Assembly (NCBI GenBank): GCA_032622095.1
Contig: CP136067.1
Span: 94,354,707-94,418,706 of the forward strand
From: Siphonodentalium dalli
Taxonomy: Eukaryota; Mollusca; Scaphopoda; Gadilida; Siphonodentaliidae
Direction of reading: 5' to 3'
Length of the DNA: 64,000 nucleotides
How positions within the stretch are numbered: position 1 is the first letter of the stretch; every line of letters starts with the position of its first letter. The position numbers were made by a program, and so were the translations under genes. A model generated the notes under the pieces. That model saw only the letters and a list, made by a program, of their open reading frames with translations. It was not told the DNA's origin and searched no databases. Of this stretch, positions 13,201 to 21,459 are shown one piece after another.

Positions 13201-16200
13201 TTCACCCTCTGGGGACCTCATTCTGCTTAGGTCTCAACTGCTATGGGAGACCTACATGTAGGATCAGATTGAATTTCCCCAGATGAAGTTGGTGTTCACC
13301 CATTGGTCACCTCGATTATGCATTTTATCTTCTGCAAATTAGAGGAAAAAGAAACTTCCCAGAAGGGAAAAAGTAATTAAAAACAATGTTAAATTGAGAC
13401 TATAGATACTTCTCAGAAGATAAGGCCAAAGCAGAATGAGGTCCCCAGAGGGTGAATTTGGTGATGCTAGCCCACTGCGGGATAGCATCACTAAATTTAC
13501 CCTCTTGTGGACCTCATTCTGCAAATGACAGACACACTATTTGCATGCAGGCTTTGTTCTGAGCCATCTGACGCAGTCTGAAGGACTCAAGTCATGAGAG
13601 ACCACTTCTATCCATTTAGTCTCTCAATGTCCGAGATCATGCCATGCATGTTTTTGAAGTTTGGAAACTTTATAACAGTAAAAGACAAATACTAATTTAA
13701 TAATGAATTACATAGTACATGTAGGTGAAGGTCGCAGCTCATGATTAATGTGAATTTTGTGAGCTGATTTCGCTTTGTGATACAATTCATGAGTTTCATA
13801 GATCATGGAATCACAAGCTGGAACCTTCAGCTACTATGAAGTGCGACGTCACGTGATCAGGTCTGGCACAGGTGCCATATGAGCTAAATTTTTAATGCGA
13901 CTTAAGTCCATTTCCAAATTTCAACACATGCATCTCATTATTATGAATGGATTTGACTTTTACTGGACCAACCTAACAATGAGCTTCACAAAAATAACTT
14001 TTGCTCATCTACTCACAATAGTCTTGATATCTTTTAAATGCTATTTGCTTAATGACATATTATGTACCTGTTCGGGTGCGTGAAACTGATCAGTTAGTAA
14101 CCAGACGCTATGCAAACTGGAGGAATGTAGCATTTTACTAACATCGCCGAAAATCTAAAGCAAATCGACCATACCACTCCATAGAAAACATTGTCTGAAC
14201 TACGCTCAATTGTAAATATTTACTATTAAATTCGGGACGCATCTATCGGCGCTAAACTAACGAAAACGATTTCGCTATCGAGAGTGACTGCATTTAGTAT
14301 TAATATATAAGAATGAAGGTGTGTGTTGTCAATTTGGATATAATATTTGTAAAAATTACTACTTTGATCAAGATTATACTCCATTTCTATTTGATCACAC
14401 AACCGGAGTGTTTCACATCACTTTAATGATTTATCCATATGTTTTCATTAAAATTCTTAAGAGAAAATAGTGTTTAATTGACTTTTCAGTCATCCCATCT
14501 TTAAGCTTATCCTAAAATAAAATGAAACAAACATTCTGTATGTCTGCTCCAAACAGGCTCCCTCTATGTGTTTATAAGTATGATTTTTAATTGAATTTCA
14601 CTGGTTAGAATGTATGGAAAGCCACATGCTTAACCATATCCACAAAATAGAAAACACAGTAAGTGATGCATAAAATTATACAGTGGAATACGACTTTATT
14701 GACCGCTCGTGCTTCCGTATTTCTTCCTCTCCTAATGGGAGTTCAGTCACTTTGGAAAATATATTTTTTGTAAATGGATGCCAGCGGTTTATCCAGTTGC
14801 ACAAGATGTTGTAACCTTGTGTCCTTAACCTTCAGAAATACATTCCAGGTAAATATATATGCAGAAGCGGCATTTTTATGTACACAATTCAAAAGCTTGA
14901 TAAGAAGTTTAATAAAATTCTTAAAAGTGTCAAGTGATGTGAAACACTCCGGTAGGGTGATAAAATAGAAATGGAGAATAATCTTGCTCAAAGTAGTTAT
15001 TTTTACAAATATAAATCCAAATTGACAACACACACCGTCATTCTTATATATTAATTACATGCAGTGAATCTTGTTGTCGACATCGTTTTCGTTAGTTTGT
15101 CGCTAATAGTTGCGTCCCGAATTGAGATGTAAATATTTATAATTGAGCATAGTTCAGATGATATTTTCTATGGAGTTTTCTATGGTCGATTTGGTTGAGA
15201 TTTTCGGCGATGTTAGTAGAATACTATATTCCTCCAGTTGGCATATAGTGTGGTCGTTGAAGCAGAATTTGGGGATCAACCCGGAATAAATTGGATACAA
15301 GCTGATTTTGGTGTCATTCGACGCGGAAAAGCCTCAGGAACAACATATCCAAAATCCGCAAAAATCCGCTGTGGGGAAACTTTGTTATCCAAGATGGCGT
15401 CCAACATGGTTGTCTATACTACATCAGTTCTCGAAACAAGTCATTATACGATATATTGTGGCATCGGAATTACGCCGTTATACCAGTTTGTGTTAAATTA
15501 TAGCACGGGAGCGAATAGAGTGACACGCACAGAAAATCATACAATCATGGCTGTCAAAATGGCCACAACTGCAAGCAATACAACAAAGAAAGCAACATAT
15601 TGGATAACCACATATGAGTGAAAATATGTATTGATAATATACAAGTCGGTTGTTGAATATATTTAAAGGTACACACACCATTAAACAGATCCATCTGAAG
15701 GATTTATTGGCCACTGCACCGCAAGTCAAACCCCAATGATTTGCGTCTTTAAAGTTTGGGTGTTCTGCTTATCCAACATCCAATTGTCGGGCCAAAAATA
15801 ATAATATCGGACATGCAACACACAAACTAATGTTTCGCCTCACAGTTCATGGTAGTTTCATTCGGCATGATGATTAATTTTTTAATGTAACTCCGAAATT
15901 TAAGTGCACACTCTAGCAGTCTAAATGTTAGTTATATTTCCGGAATTGTCAACACTCCCGGTGATATTAAACAATACATATTTGTAGCAATGCTTATTAT
16001 ACTGTAAAGAAACACTCATATCTTCAATAGATTAGCACCGCGTCTCACCAGATCAAAGAGACGATACAACACACAGTGTATGTAAGACTAATTTTCATGC
16101 TGCTAACAAACCGTGTTCTTTGTAGACAATTTTGTTCAAATTACTTCAATCACAACTTTACGACTGGAATATGCAGCTACGCAATGCACACTATTAGTTT

Positions 16201-19200
16201 TCAGTATATTTTTGTTTGAAAATATCTTACCATTACCACCCACATAATCATGCTAAATATCGAGTGATCACCGTTTAAGATGTTATTTCAACGTTAAACA
16301 TTCACGCAATAGTATTCATTGTGGTTCTGTGTGCAGCAGCTATGTGTAACATTAGGGAGAAGGAGTAAACGGGGTGATGCGGTTGAAGAAAACGTAGTAA
16401 GTTTCGCGTAGATGTGGCCTTGGTGAATTCAACCAAATATAATTTCCAGGTATAAACACAGTCTTTGTCACAGAGTATGTAGGCAATTTTGGTCAAGTTT
16501 ATAATTTATTGACGATAGTCTATGGTACTCCTTCGTGTTTTAATAAATTTAGTTCATGGTATACCACCATGCATTCTTCTGATAAAAGCGAAATATTCGT
16601 GTTTTATCACTTGATCTGAGGCAACTATGACCACTATTTTGAGACACGGACAATGGAATATACCATTTTACCCAGTACTATATGAATATCTTTCATACCG
16701 TTTTATATCAGTTAATTTTGAAAGGTTTCATGCTGTAGATATCAAAATAAATGATGATCGGTCACATTCATGAGACTGCTCGGAGTACACATTTTTCTGC
16801 TTCTAGAAAAAGGTCTCATAGTCAATACATCTCTACTAAATCCAATTTAGCTGTTTAATTACACATATATCACACGATTCAAGATAAGCAGTACAGAAAA
16901 AACTGCGTTATTTTTCCGTTTCTGGGCGTACAAAAGTCAAGATTTAACCGTTTCATAAGACCCTGGTTTCGCTTGCTCTCTCGTGAGATACATCAGAGTT
17001 ATTTTGTACATCTCTAATCAAAAGTTTCTCTTATACTCTGCAATCATTCTTAATCGCATAATTCAAGAGTTTGTTCACTCGTATAGGACTAGCTCTTCAA
17101 TTTTGCACAACATGTAAATTTCATTCGATTTTGTCCATTTTGGCGGCCATTTTGGGAAATACATTCTACAGATATGGTTTACGACAAAGCATTGTTTGTA
17201 TATATTTCAATTTATTATGAATTTTGCATTAATTGGAGCACCTACCGCAGAAATTCAGTATTTTGCGATAACAACAGACATTATGGACGCCATCTTGGAT
17301 CCTGAATTTTCCCATGAGCAGATTTTTGCGGATTTTGGATATGTTGTTCCTGATGTTTTTCCACGTCGAATAACACAAAAATCAGCTTGTATCCAATTTA
17401 TTCCGGGTTCAACTCTCCAACGACCACACTAATAGCACCTGAATACTAACTTATAAGTTTCACGCACCCGAACAAGTCCATAATATACCTTTAATCAAAT
17501 CGCCTTTAATCGCACCATGGCTGTTTTAATTAGTTGTACCGAAGGTGTTTCTGTGAAGCATGATGTGGAGTCAAACTAATGAAAGTCAGTTTGCATCGCA
17601 ATAATTCGCGGCATGTGTTGAACTGAGGAAATGGACTGAAATCACATTAAAAATTTAGCTTGATTTAACTACGTGAGATCAAATGAGCTATTTAGCTCAT
17701 TTGTGACCTGTACCCGACCTGGTGATATCATTTCGACTAATCAACTAAGTTTAACTTTCTGCATTCATGTTCCACGGTGATAATGCATGTTTGAATGTAT
17801 ACATATTACACACACACATCACAGTTGAATAGTGCAATGTTCTTAAAATAGACACACACACATCACAGTTAAAGGTACTCAATCCGATCAGAGGGTCCCC
17901 ATCTCAACAGATTCCAACAACAACAATCCGATCAGAGGGTCCTATATTACTATTTCTTTGGCTTTGGGGGTAAAACATATTTGATTCGAGTCGAGGAACC
18001 CATCAAACAAAGCTCAGAGTTATTAGATATTGATTTTTGAAATTTGTTATTTTCTCGAGATGAGTACTAATAATTGCCTTCAACTGCGTAATCTGCTCGA
18101 GATATGTACACCAAAACACTATTCAAACAAACAAGGATGGATAACTCTAAAATCAAGTGGTAATAATAACGCAATTTTGACTGTGTTCTGGGCCAGAAAG
18201 TATTCCCGATAATGAAAAATAATAGATTTCTAAAATCGATATCTACAAAATCTGAGCTTTGATGGGTGGCTTCCTCGACTCGAATCAAATATTTTTGACC
18301 CCCGAAGCCATTGAAATAGTAATTGAGAGGAGTTTTATCGGATTGAGTACCTTTAAATAGTCAAATATTCCTAAAATAGCCATATTTTTCTGTCCCAGTT
18401 TGTGGAAGAACATTTTGGAAACAAAATTATTCTTTAGTTATAAATGTTTCTACTTACTGGATTGACTTTGTTGAGTTTGTCCGTCTATCTGTCCAGGCAT
18501 ATACATTGTATCTCAGCCATAGGTTATAGGATCTAGATGAAAGCAGCTAAGAGGTTTGCCTCTTAACTGCTTTCAAAAGAGAGACAAATGATGTTATTTG
18601 CATTTTTGATTCTAGAGTTATCCTTCTTTGTCTGCAGATACAGTAATGTCCTAAGTAATCGACTCCTTAACCACATCAGAATTATGGGTAATTTTTCAGG
18701 ATTTAGTCGGAAATATGGCTTGTTGCCATTCATCGGAAAGCTCTCAGTGTGAGAGCTTTCCGATGAATGGCAACAAGCCATATTTCCGACTAAATCCTGA
18801 AAAATTACCCATAATTCTGCTGTGGTTAAGGAGTCGATTATTTAGGGCAATACTGTATCTTGGCCATGGGTTATCAGATCTGAATACAATCATTTTCCAG
18901 CACACACCTAACATAATGTTGAGATTCTTGAAACAGTATTGAACTCAATCAGTTTGTCATTCAAGCCAATTGAACTAGTTCAGATCATGTACTTTTTATG
19001 GCAGTCATTCATTTCCACTCAATTGGATACTGGCTGAGAATGGTCTTCCCAAAATTTACTTTCTAAAACTATGATTAAAGTCATCTTTTTGACATGACGT
19101 GGCAACAAGTAGAATATAACAAGCCACAGCATATTAAATTTAACGGTGGACATTTTTCAAGGAAGAGATACATGTACCATTAAAATCCAGCTCCTTTTAT

Positions 19201-21438
19201 TTGTTCTATCTCAAACTTATATTTTCCGAATGTTCACTTCATCGATTGTTCGTGTCAGTAACGAGTCCCCCCCCCCCCCCACTGAGACCTCTTACAGAGA
19301 TCTAGTGTGGATCACTCTATCTACAATAAACTACATTTGCATAGTGCTTATAATACATAATTCATTTGGATTTATCACTGTGTTACAGAAACCATAATAA
19401 TAGAGTACCATACAGAATGCGAGCTTGAATAATATGATGAATTCGGAGTTCGTGTCAACAAATATTTTATACATATATGTGCCCAAAAAGTTTCTTTTTA
19501 TCTTTTAGTTTAGTTGTCCATGGTAGCATGACTAAATTCACCCCAAAATCACAGAGGACTTCAAGTCTGAGTTTAGTGTGCCTGTCATATTCAGAATTAG
19601 GACCCCAGAGGGTGAAACTTTAGTGACGCTATCCCGCATAGTGAGCTAGCATAACTAATTTCACCCTCTGGGGACCTCATTCTGCTTAGGCCTCATCTTC
19701 TCTGGAAAGTTTCTTTATTGTCAATTTTCTATAGAAACTTCTTCACATAGATTCTATTTCTTTTTTAGTTAAGTTTCTCTATATCCCCAAATTGGCAGAT
19801 GCCACATTGCATAATCGAGGTTCCCAATGGGTGTACATCACAATATTCACCATTTGGGAACCTCAATCTGAGTCTATGTTTCCCATAGCAGATGAGGCCA
19901 TGCAGAATGAGGTTCCCAGAGGGTGAATTTGGTGATGCTAGCCCACTATGCGGGATATCGTCACTAAATTCACCTTCTGGGGACCTCATTCTGCAAATGT
20001 CTGGCAACATATTTTCAGACCTTGTTGAAGTTAAAGGGTTGTTTTTTGTTTTTTTTTAATTGTCATCAATGGTTATCCCTGATGTGCCCAAATTAACCCA
20101 TTATGGGACCGGAACTGGTGCAGCATTAAAAACCATGTGCAAGTGCATTCTCTAAAATATGTAAGTCTCCCATAGGCTTACAAGGTCACGGTAAATTATT
20201 GTTAGGCCAATGTATTCTCTTATATATGTGAGACTCATTTAATCATATTTTATGTCATAGATTATTAATAAAACTGTATATCAAGGCACTATAAACAAAA
20301 TAATCAGTGATTCGAAAATTAAATGGGCCTTTAACTCTTTCTACCCATGACATAGACCACATGCTATCAGTGCAACAAGCAGGTGAATATACATGACGTT
20401 CCAAATGGTGATGAAATTCATCAGATGAATTATAGTATTTTAATCATATTTTATGTCATAGATTATTATTAAAACTGTATATCAAGGCACTATAAACAAA
20501 ATAATCAGTGATTCGAAAATTAAATGGGCCTTAAACTCTTTCTTTACTAAATACTCATTCATGTAGATCCCTTTGGAAATGTTCAGATAATAAGTTCATT
20601 ATGATATGTTCAATAAGAACTTATTATCTAAACATTGCCAATAAATATGAATTCTTCTGCACTTGTATTATCATTTCATCTGGCTGTCATATATCCATAC
20701 TGTATACACCCGTCAGTAAGCCCGGGGGCTCGTGCACGTTTTTGCTCAAAAAGTGGGTACTGGGCTTACTCACGAGGACTCCCCTGTGCAAAAATTATGT
20801 TAGCCTTTTTTTTTTTTTTTTTAAGTAAGTAAGTAATGCTTTATTCTCAGCCATTATAATACATGGTACATGTATACAGTAATATTTTTCCAATTGAATA
20901 ATAGACCATTCCAGTGTATATGTTTATTACTGAGTGGGATATATATATTTAGTATAGATAGGAATAATGATTGTGTCTCATTTTAGCATCCAGGAACATC
21001 ATGTATCCTATTTTATTTAACCCTTCCATGACTGTAGCTTCCTGAAATTTTGTGAAAACCCTGTGCCAAGTATTCTCTTATATATTTGAGTCTCCCATAG
21101 GGAGCCTCGCATTTATAATATAATACATTGGTCTAACAATATTTACCTTGACCTTGTAAGCCAGTGCATTCTCTTATATATGCGAAGCTCCCTATGCACT
21201 GCACTGGCACATGATCTTTAATGCTGTCCCAGCGCATGAAAAGGTTAATATAAAAAATATATTTTTTCAGGAATACTGCACAAAGAAAGAGGGAAGAGAT
21301 GATGCGCTCAAAAAGTATGGAAACCAAAAGAAATCTAATTTCAAGAAATTATGCAAGAAAAACTATAAAGGGCAGCCAATCATGAAATTTCAGATGGAAT
21401 ATCTCCTGGAAAAAATTCAGAAACAAGTGAATGACTGA
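7130..21438 (+). CDS. CCDC59: CCDC59/TAP26 (Fyv7-like rRNA-processing protein), whole gene of four exons
   Basis: Exons 7130-7214, 11537-11807, 12977-13058 and 21271-21438 join with matching phases (1, 2, 0) into 201 residues, close to but shorter than the human protein (about 240). The family (TTF1-associated protein 26, Fyv7 in yeast) is nucleolar and acts in processing of small-subunit pre-rRNA. Seen here: a basic N-terminus, then FIGSKTEGQGFADKRK (residues 22-37) matching the family's conserved FVGS..EGQGF..RRK block. A LLRKEKK stretch (47-53), a Lys/Gln/Glu repeat (73-109), a charged coiled-coil-like region (119-175) and the C-terminal block KGQPIMKFQMEYLLEKIQK (179-197) follow. The ATG at 7130 is the only start that splices in frame. 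Introns are 4.3, 1.2 and 8.2 kb and full of mobile elements. The comparison is from memory, but block order, both conserved ends and the phases agree, so I am confident. Confidence 0.95.
7360..8214. mobile_element. 855-bp foldback element in CCDC59 intron 1
   Basis: The arms 7360-7693 and 7862-8214 are inverted copies with scattered changes (e.g. GACTACCCTACGGTCATT against its inverse near 8080, CGTCGCAAGTGGAGGTA against TACCTCCACTTGCGACG). Both tips carry TTCAGACG / CGTCTGAA, and the subterminal word CCACGATACAATCGTAAGTGG recurs at the inner ends of the arms. The 170-bp unpaired middle (7694-7861) happens to be open in one frame but shows no known domain. Confidence 0.85.
8365..8490. repeat. 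Degraded relative of the 6287 hairpin
   Basis: TATGGGAG near 8372 and again near 8482 bracket CTTAAG-containing words (GCGCTTAAGTCTAATTG, TTACGCTTAAGC). It looks like a decayed hairpin element of the same general type; identity is weak. The rest of 8215-8814 holds nothing recognisable. Confidence 0.35.
8815..8935. repeat. Short tandem array of a CTTAAGCGTAATTCATTTATG unit
   Basis: About five copies of a 21-base unit containing the palindrome CTTAAG, with one variant copy at each end. It creates the repetitive tail of an open frame here, which is not coding. Confidence 0.85.
8936..10204. other. No gene seen (CCDC59 intron 1)
   Basis: AT-rich intron sequence. Around 9670-9900 there is loosely repetitive material (GTTGCGTTG, TTGACCGCGTT, GACCGCGTTCC) of uncertain origin. 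No splice-compatible open exon or strong inverted repeat was found. Confidence 0.5.
10205..10345 (+). repeat. Fragment related to the foldback at 34199-34680
   Basis: TATGCCAGAAAATTTGAAAT, AATCAATATTAATTGATAGAAG, CTATATAAAA and CATCTTTAATA occur in the same order at 34540-34665, and the first part occurs inverted at 34205-34255. It is a partial, diverged copy. Confidence 0.6.
10346..11536. other. No gene seen (end of CCDC59 intron 1)
   Basis: The stretch holds a G-rich run near 10480-10498, a C-rich run near 10820 and two copies of ATTAATCGACTAAC (near 10416 and 11252) in the same orientation. Open frames between 10545 and 10996 overlap on both strands and show no domain or plausible splice partners. 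Confidence 0.5.
11537..11807 (+). CDS. CCDC59: CCDC59 exon 2 (residues 29-119), with in-frame 15-bp coding repeat
   Basis: The acceptor AAATTTCAG|GACAGG joins exon 1 to complete Gly29, giving GQGFADKRK. The donor AAAGG|gtaagg leaves two bases. From about 11669 to 11790 the coding DNA is a run of 15-base units (CAGAAAGAATATAAA and variants) giving KQKEY repeats. Because the unit is a multiple of three, copy changes would keep the frame. Confidence 0.95.
11808..12976. repeat. CCDC59 intron 2, with a TTAA-flanked MITE and a diverged tandem pair
   Basis: After the MITE at 12151-12588 comes a two-copy tandem (about 12655-12775 and 12810-12912). The copies share words such as GATGGTTGTTTTGAT, AAATGTGCAGATG / AAACGTGCAGATG and GAGGG(A/C)ATATTGAGTC. 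The open frames it makes on both strands are by-products. Confidence 0.7.
12151..12588. mobile_element. TTAA-flanked MITE (family AGGCCCACTTAATTTTCGA)
   Basis: It starts TTAA|AGGCCTATTTAATTTTCGA and ends TCGAAAATTAAGTGGGCCT|TTAA, so inverted termini of about 19 bases lie between TTAA duplications, the piggyBac-type target. Relatives: 20240-20551 (two tandem right ends), 50967-51125 and 61321-61424 (truncated). Confidence 0.85.
12977..13058 (+). CDS. CCDC59: CCDC59 exon 3 (residues 120-146 plus last base of codon 119)
   Basis: The acceptor CATTCCAG|AAGTGG completes Gly119 with the GG left by exon 2, and the donor TATGAG|gtgagt is phase 0. It encodes a Lys/Glu-rich helix (..KVKKEFETKKEKLREKYE). 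Confidence 0.93.
13106..13554. mobile_element. Two-hairpin composite MITE, family H reference copy
   Basis: Terminal inverted repeats AAGCCTGCAAATAGTGTGTC and GACACACTATTTGCATGCAG enclose two separate hairpins (13131-13225 and 13432-13530). Each hairpin is built from GAATGAGGTCCCCAGAGGGT / ACCCTCTGGGGACCTCATTC around a TAGTGATGCTA..CCCGC core. The spacer contains CTCAACTGCTATGGGAGACC and GGTGTTCACCCATTGG. Confidence 0.9.
13555..14057. other. No gene seen (CCDC59 intron 3)
   Basis: Ordinary AT-rich intron sequence. An open frame at 13895-14083 runs into the foldback terminus and has no domain or splice signals that fit. Confidence 0.5.
14735..14848 (+). pseudogene. Decayed copy of the exon at 959-1071
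   Basis: ATG, a GTTCAGTCACTTT word, ATGGATGCCAGC, CAGAAATACATTCCAG and the donor gtaaat are all retained relative to 959-1071. The copy is one base longer and has an early in-frame stop (TTTTTGTAA), so it cannot make the same peptide. It lies in the middle of the foldback element. Confidence 0.6.
15246..17431. mobile_element. 2.19-kb TA-flanked element with ~190-bp inverted ends, nested
   Basis: The left end TA|GTGTGGTCGTTG (15246) and right end CAACGACCACAC|TA (to 17431) are inverted, and the homology runs inward for about 190 bases (e.g. AACCCGGAATAAATTGG against CCAATTTATTCCGGGTT). A TA duplication and long inverted ends suggest a non-autonomous Tc1/mariner-type element. No transposase frame is visible; the longest open frame (15238-15621) lies mostly in the inverted end and is not protein-like. 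The equivalent site in the solo arm at 55,640 is empty. Confidence 0.8.
17522..17722 (+). repeat. Duplicated segment, copy 2, right part
   Basis: ACCGAAGGTGTTTCTGTGA, ATAATTCGCGG, GTTGAACTGAGGAAA and ACATTAAAAATTTAGCT match 1205-1282 and 2297-2397 in order. Here the two parts are adjacent, whereas copy 1 has about 1 kb between them. Confidence 0.75.
17869..18356. mobile_element. TTAA-flanked MITE, family A (AGGTACTCAATCC), 488 bp
   Basis: TTAA|AGGTACTCAATCCGAT at the left and ATCGGATTGAGTACCT|TTAA at the right. It is the same length as the copy at 53670-54157 and nearly identical to it, with shared words TTTGGCTTTGGGGGT, GATTCGAGTCGAGGAACCCA and CTAAAATCAAGTGGTAATAA. Other copies lie at 46009-46445, 48713-49169 and in partial form at 28980-29150, 30192-30400 and 43750-43975. 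Confidence 0.9.
18639..18857. repeat. 219-bp near-perfect hairpin element, family B
   Basis: TACAGTAATGTCCTAAGTAATCG at the left is answered by CGATTATTTAGGGCAATACTGTA at the right. The arms of about 105 bases (GGATTTAGTCGGAAATATGG, CTTGTTGCCATTCATCGG) pair almost fully. Open frames of similar sequence on both strands are a palindrome artefact. Other copies: 28841-29251 (opened by a family-A piece), 29613-29766 and 30420-30532 (one arm). Confidence 0.9.
18858..19562. other. No gene seen (CCDC59 intron 3)
   Basis: AT-rich intron sequence with a C run near 19268-19280. Open frames here lack domains and splice signals. Confidence 0.5.
19563..20024. mobile_element. Two-hairpin composite MITE, family H
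   Basis: Same layout as 13106-13554: two hairpins (about 19591-19688 and 19905-20000), with the CATAATCGAGGTTCC and TCCCATAGCAGATGAGGCC spacer words between them. The termini AGTCTGAGTTTAGTGTG and CAACATATTTTCAGACCTT are diverged. Confidence 0.85.
20240..20551. repeat. Two tandem copies of one end of the AGGCCCAC MITE family
   Basis: About 100 bases (AATCATATTTTATGTCATAG to ATTAAATGGGCCTTTAACTC) occur at 20240 and again at 20451, an offset of about 211, nearly unchanged. Both match the end of the MITE at 12151-12588 in inverse order. Confidence 0.8.
20552..21016. repeat. Short hairpin and low-complexity intron sequence
   Basis: CAGATAATAAGTTC near 20584 is answered by GAACTTATTATCT near 20617, the same hairpin word found inside the MITE at 23255-23516. 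A run of T at about 20805-20822 follows. No gene is seen. Confidence 0.6.
21017..21248. mobile_element. TTAA-flanked MITE (family ACCCTTTCATGA), 22 bases before CCDC59 exon 4
   Basis: TTAA|CCCTTCCATGACTGTAGCTTCC at the left and GCGCATGAAAAGG|TTAA at the right. The interior has the hairpin words ATTCTCTTATATAT..GAG, as at 22258-22730. Its right TTAA (21245-21248) lies 22 bases upstream of the exon 4 start, so the sequence in which a branch point would be expected is at least partly element-derived. Confidence 0.8.
21271..21438 (+). CDS. CCDC59: CCDC59 exon 4 (residues 147-201) and stop
   Basis: The acceptor ATTTTTTCAG|GAATAC is phase 0, matching exon 3, and the frame ends at TGA 21436-21438. 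It carries the most conserved family block, KGQPIMKFQMEYLLEKIQK, at residues 179-197. Confidence 0.95.
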   Translation, partial: EYCTKKEGRDDALKKYGNQKKSNFKKLCKKNYKGQPIMKFQMEYLLEKIQKQVND

Positions 21439-21459
21439 CATTGTTCTGATTCATATAGA

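Larger units (their letters stand above)
14058..17497. mobile_element. Foldback element carrying a decayed exon copy and a nested 2.2-kb element
   Basis: The outer termini are GTACCTGTTCGGGTGCGTGAAACT (left) and its near inverse AGTTTCACGCACCCGAACAAG (right). The left arm (14058 to about 14430) is an inverted copy of the right arm (14930-15245, resuming 17432-17497): GTGTGTTGTCAATTTGGAT against ATCCAAATTGACAACACAC, CCGGAGTGTTTCACATCACTT against AAGTGATGTGAAACACTCCGG. Between the arms lies 14430-14930, homologous to the exon-bearing segment at 735-1150. The right arm is interrupted by a TA-flanked element (15246-17431). A solo right arm at 55333-55695 shows the uninterrupted arrangement. Confidence 0.8.

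Noticed and set aside
15238-15621. A 127-codon frame starting at a TTG
   Set aside because: Most of it is the inverted end of the 2.2-kb TA-flanked element; no transposase motif (DDE/D) is seen.
18563-18942. Two almost identical peptides on opposite strands (MACCHSSESS..)
   Set aside because: They are the two strands of a palindromic MITE.
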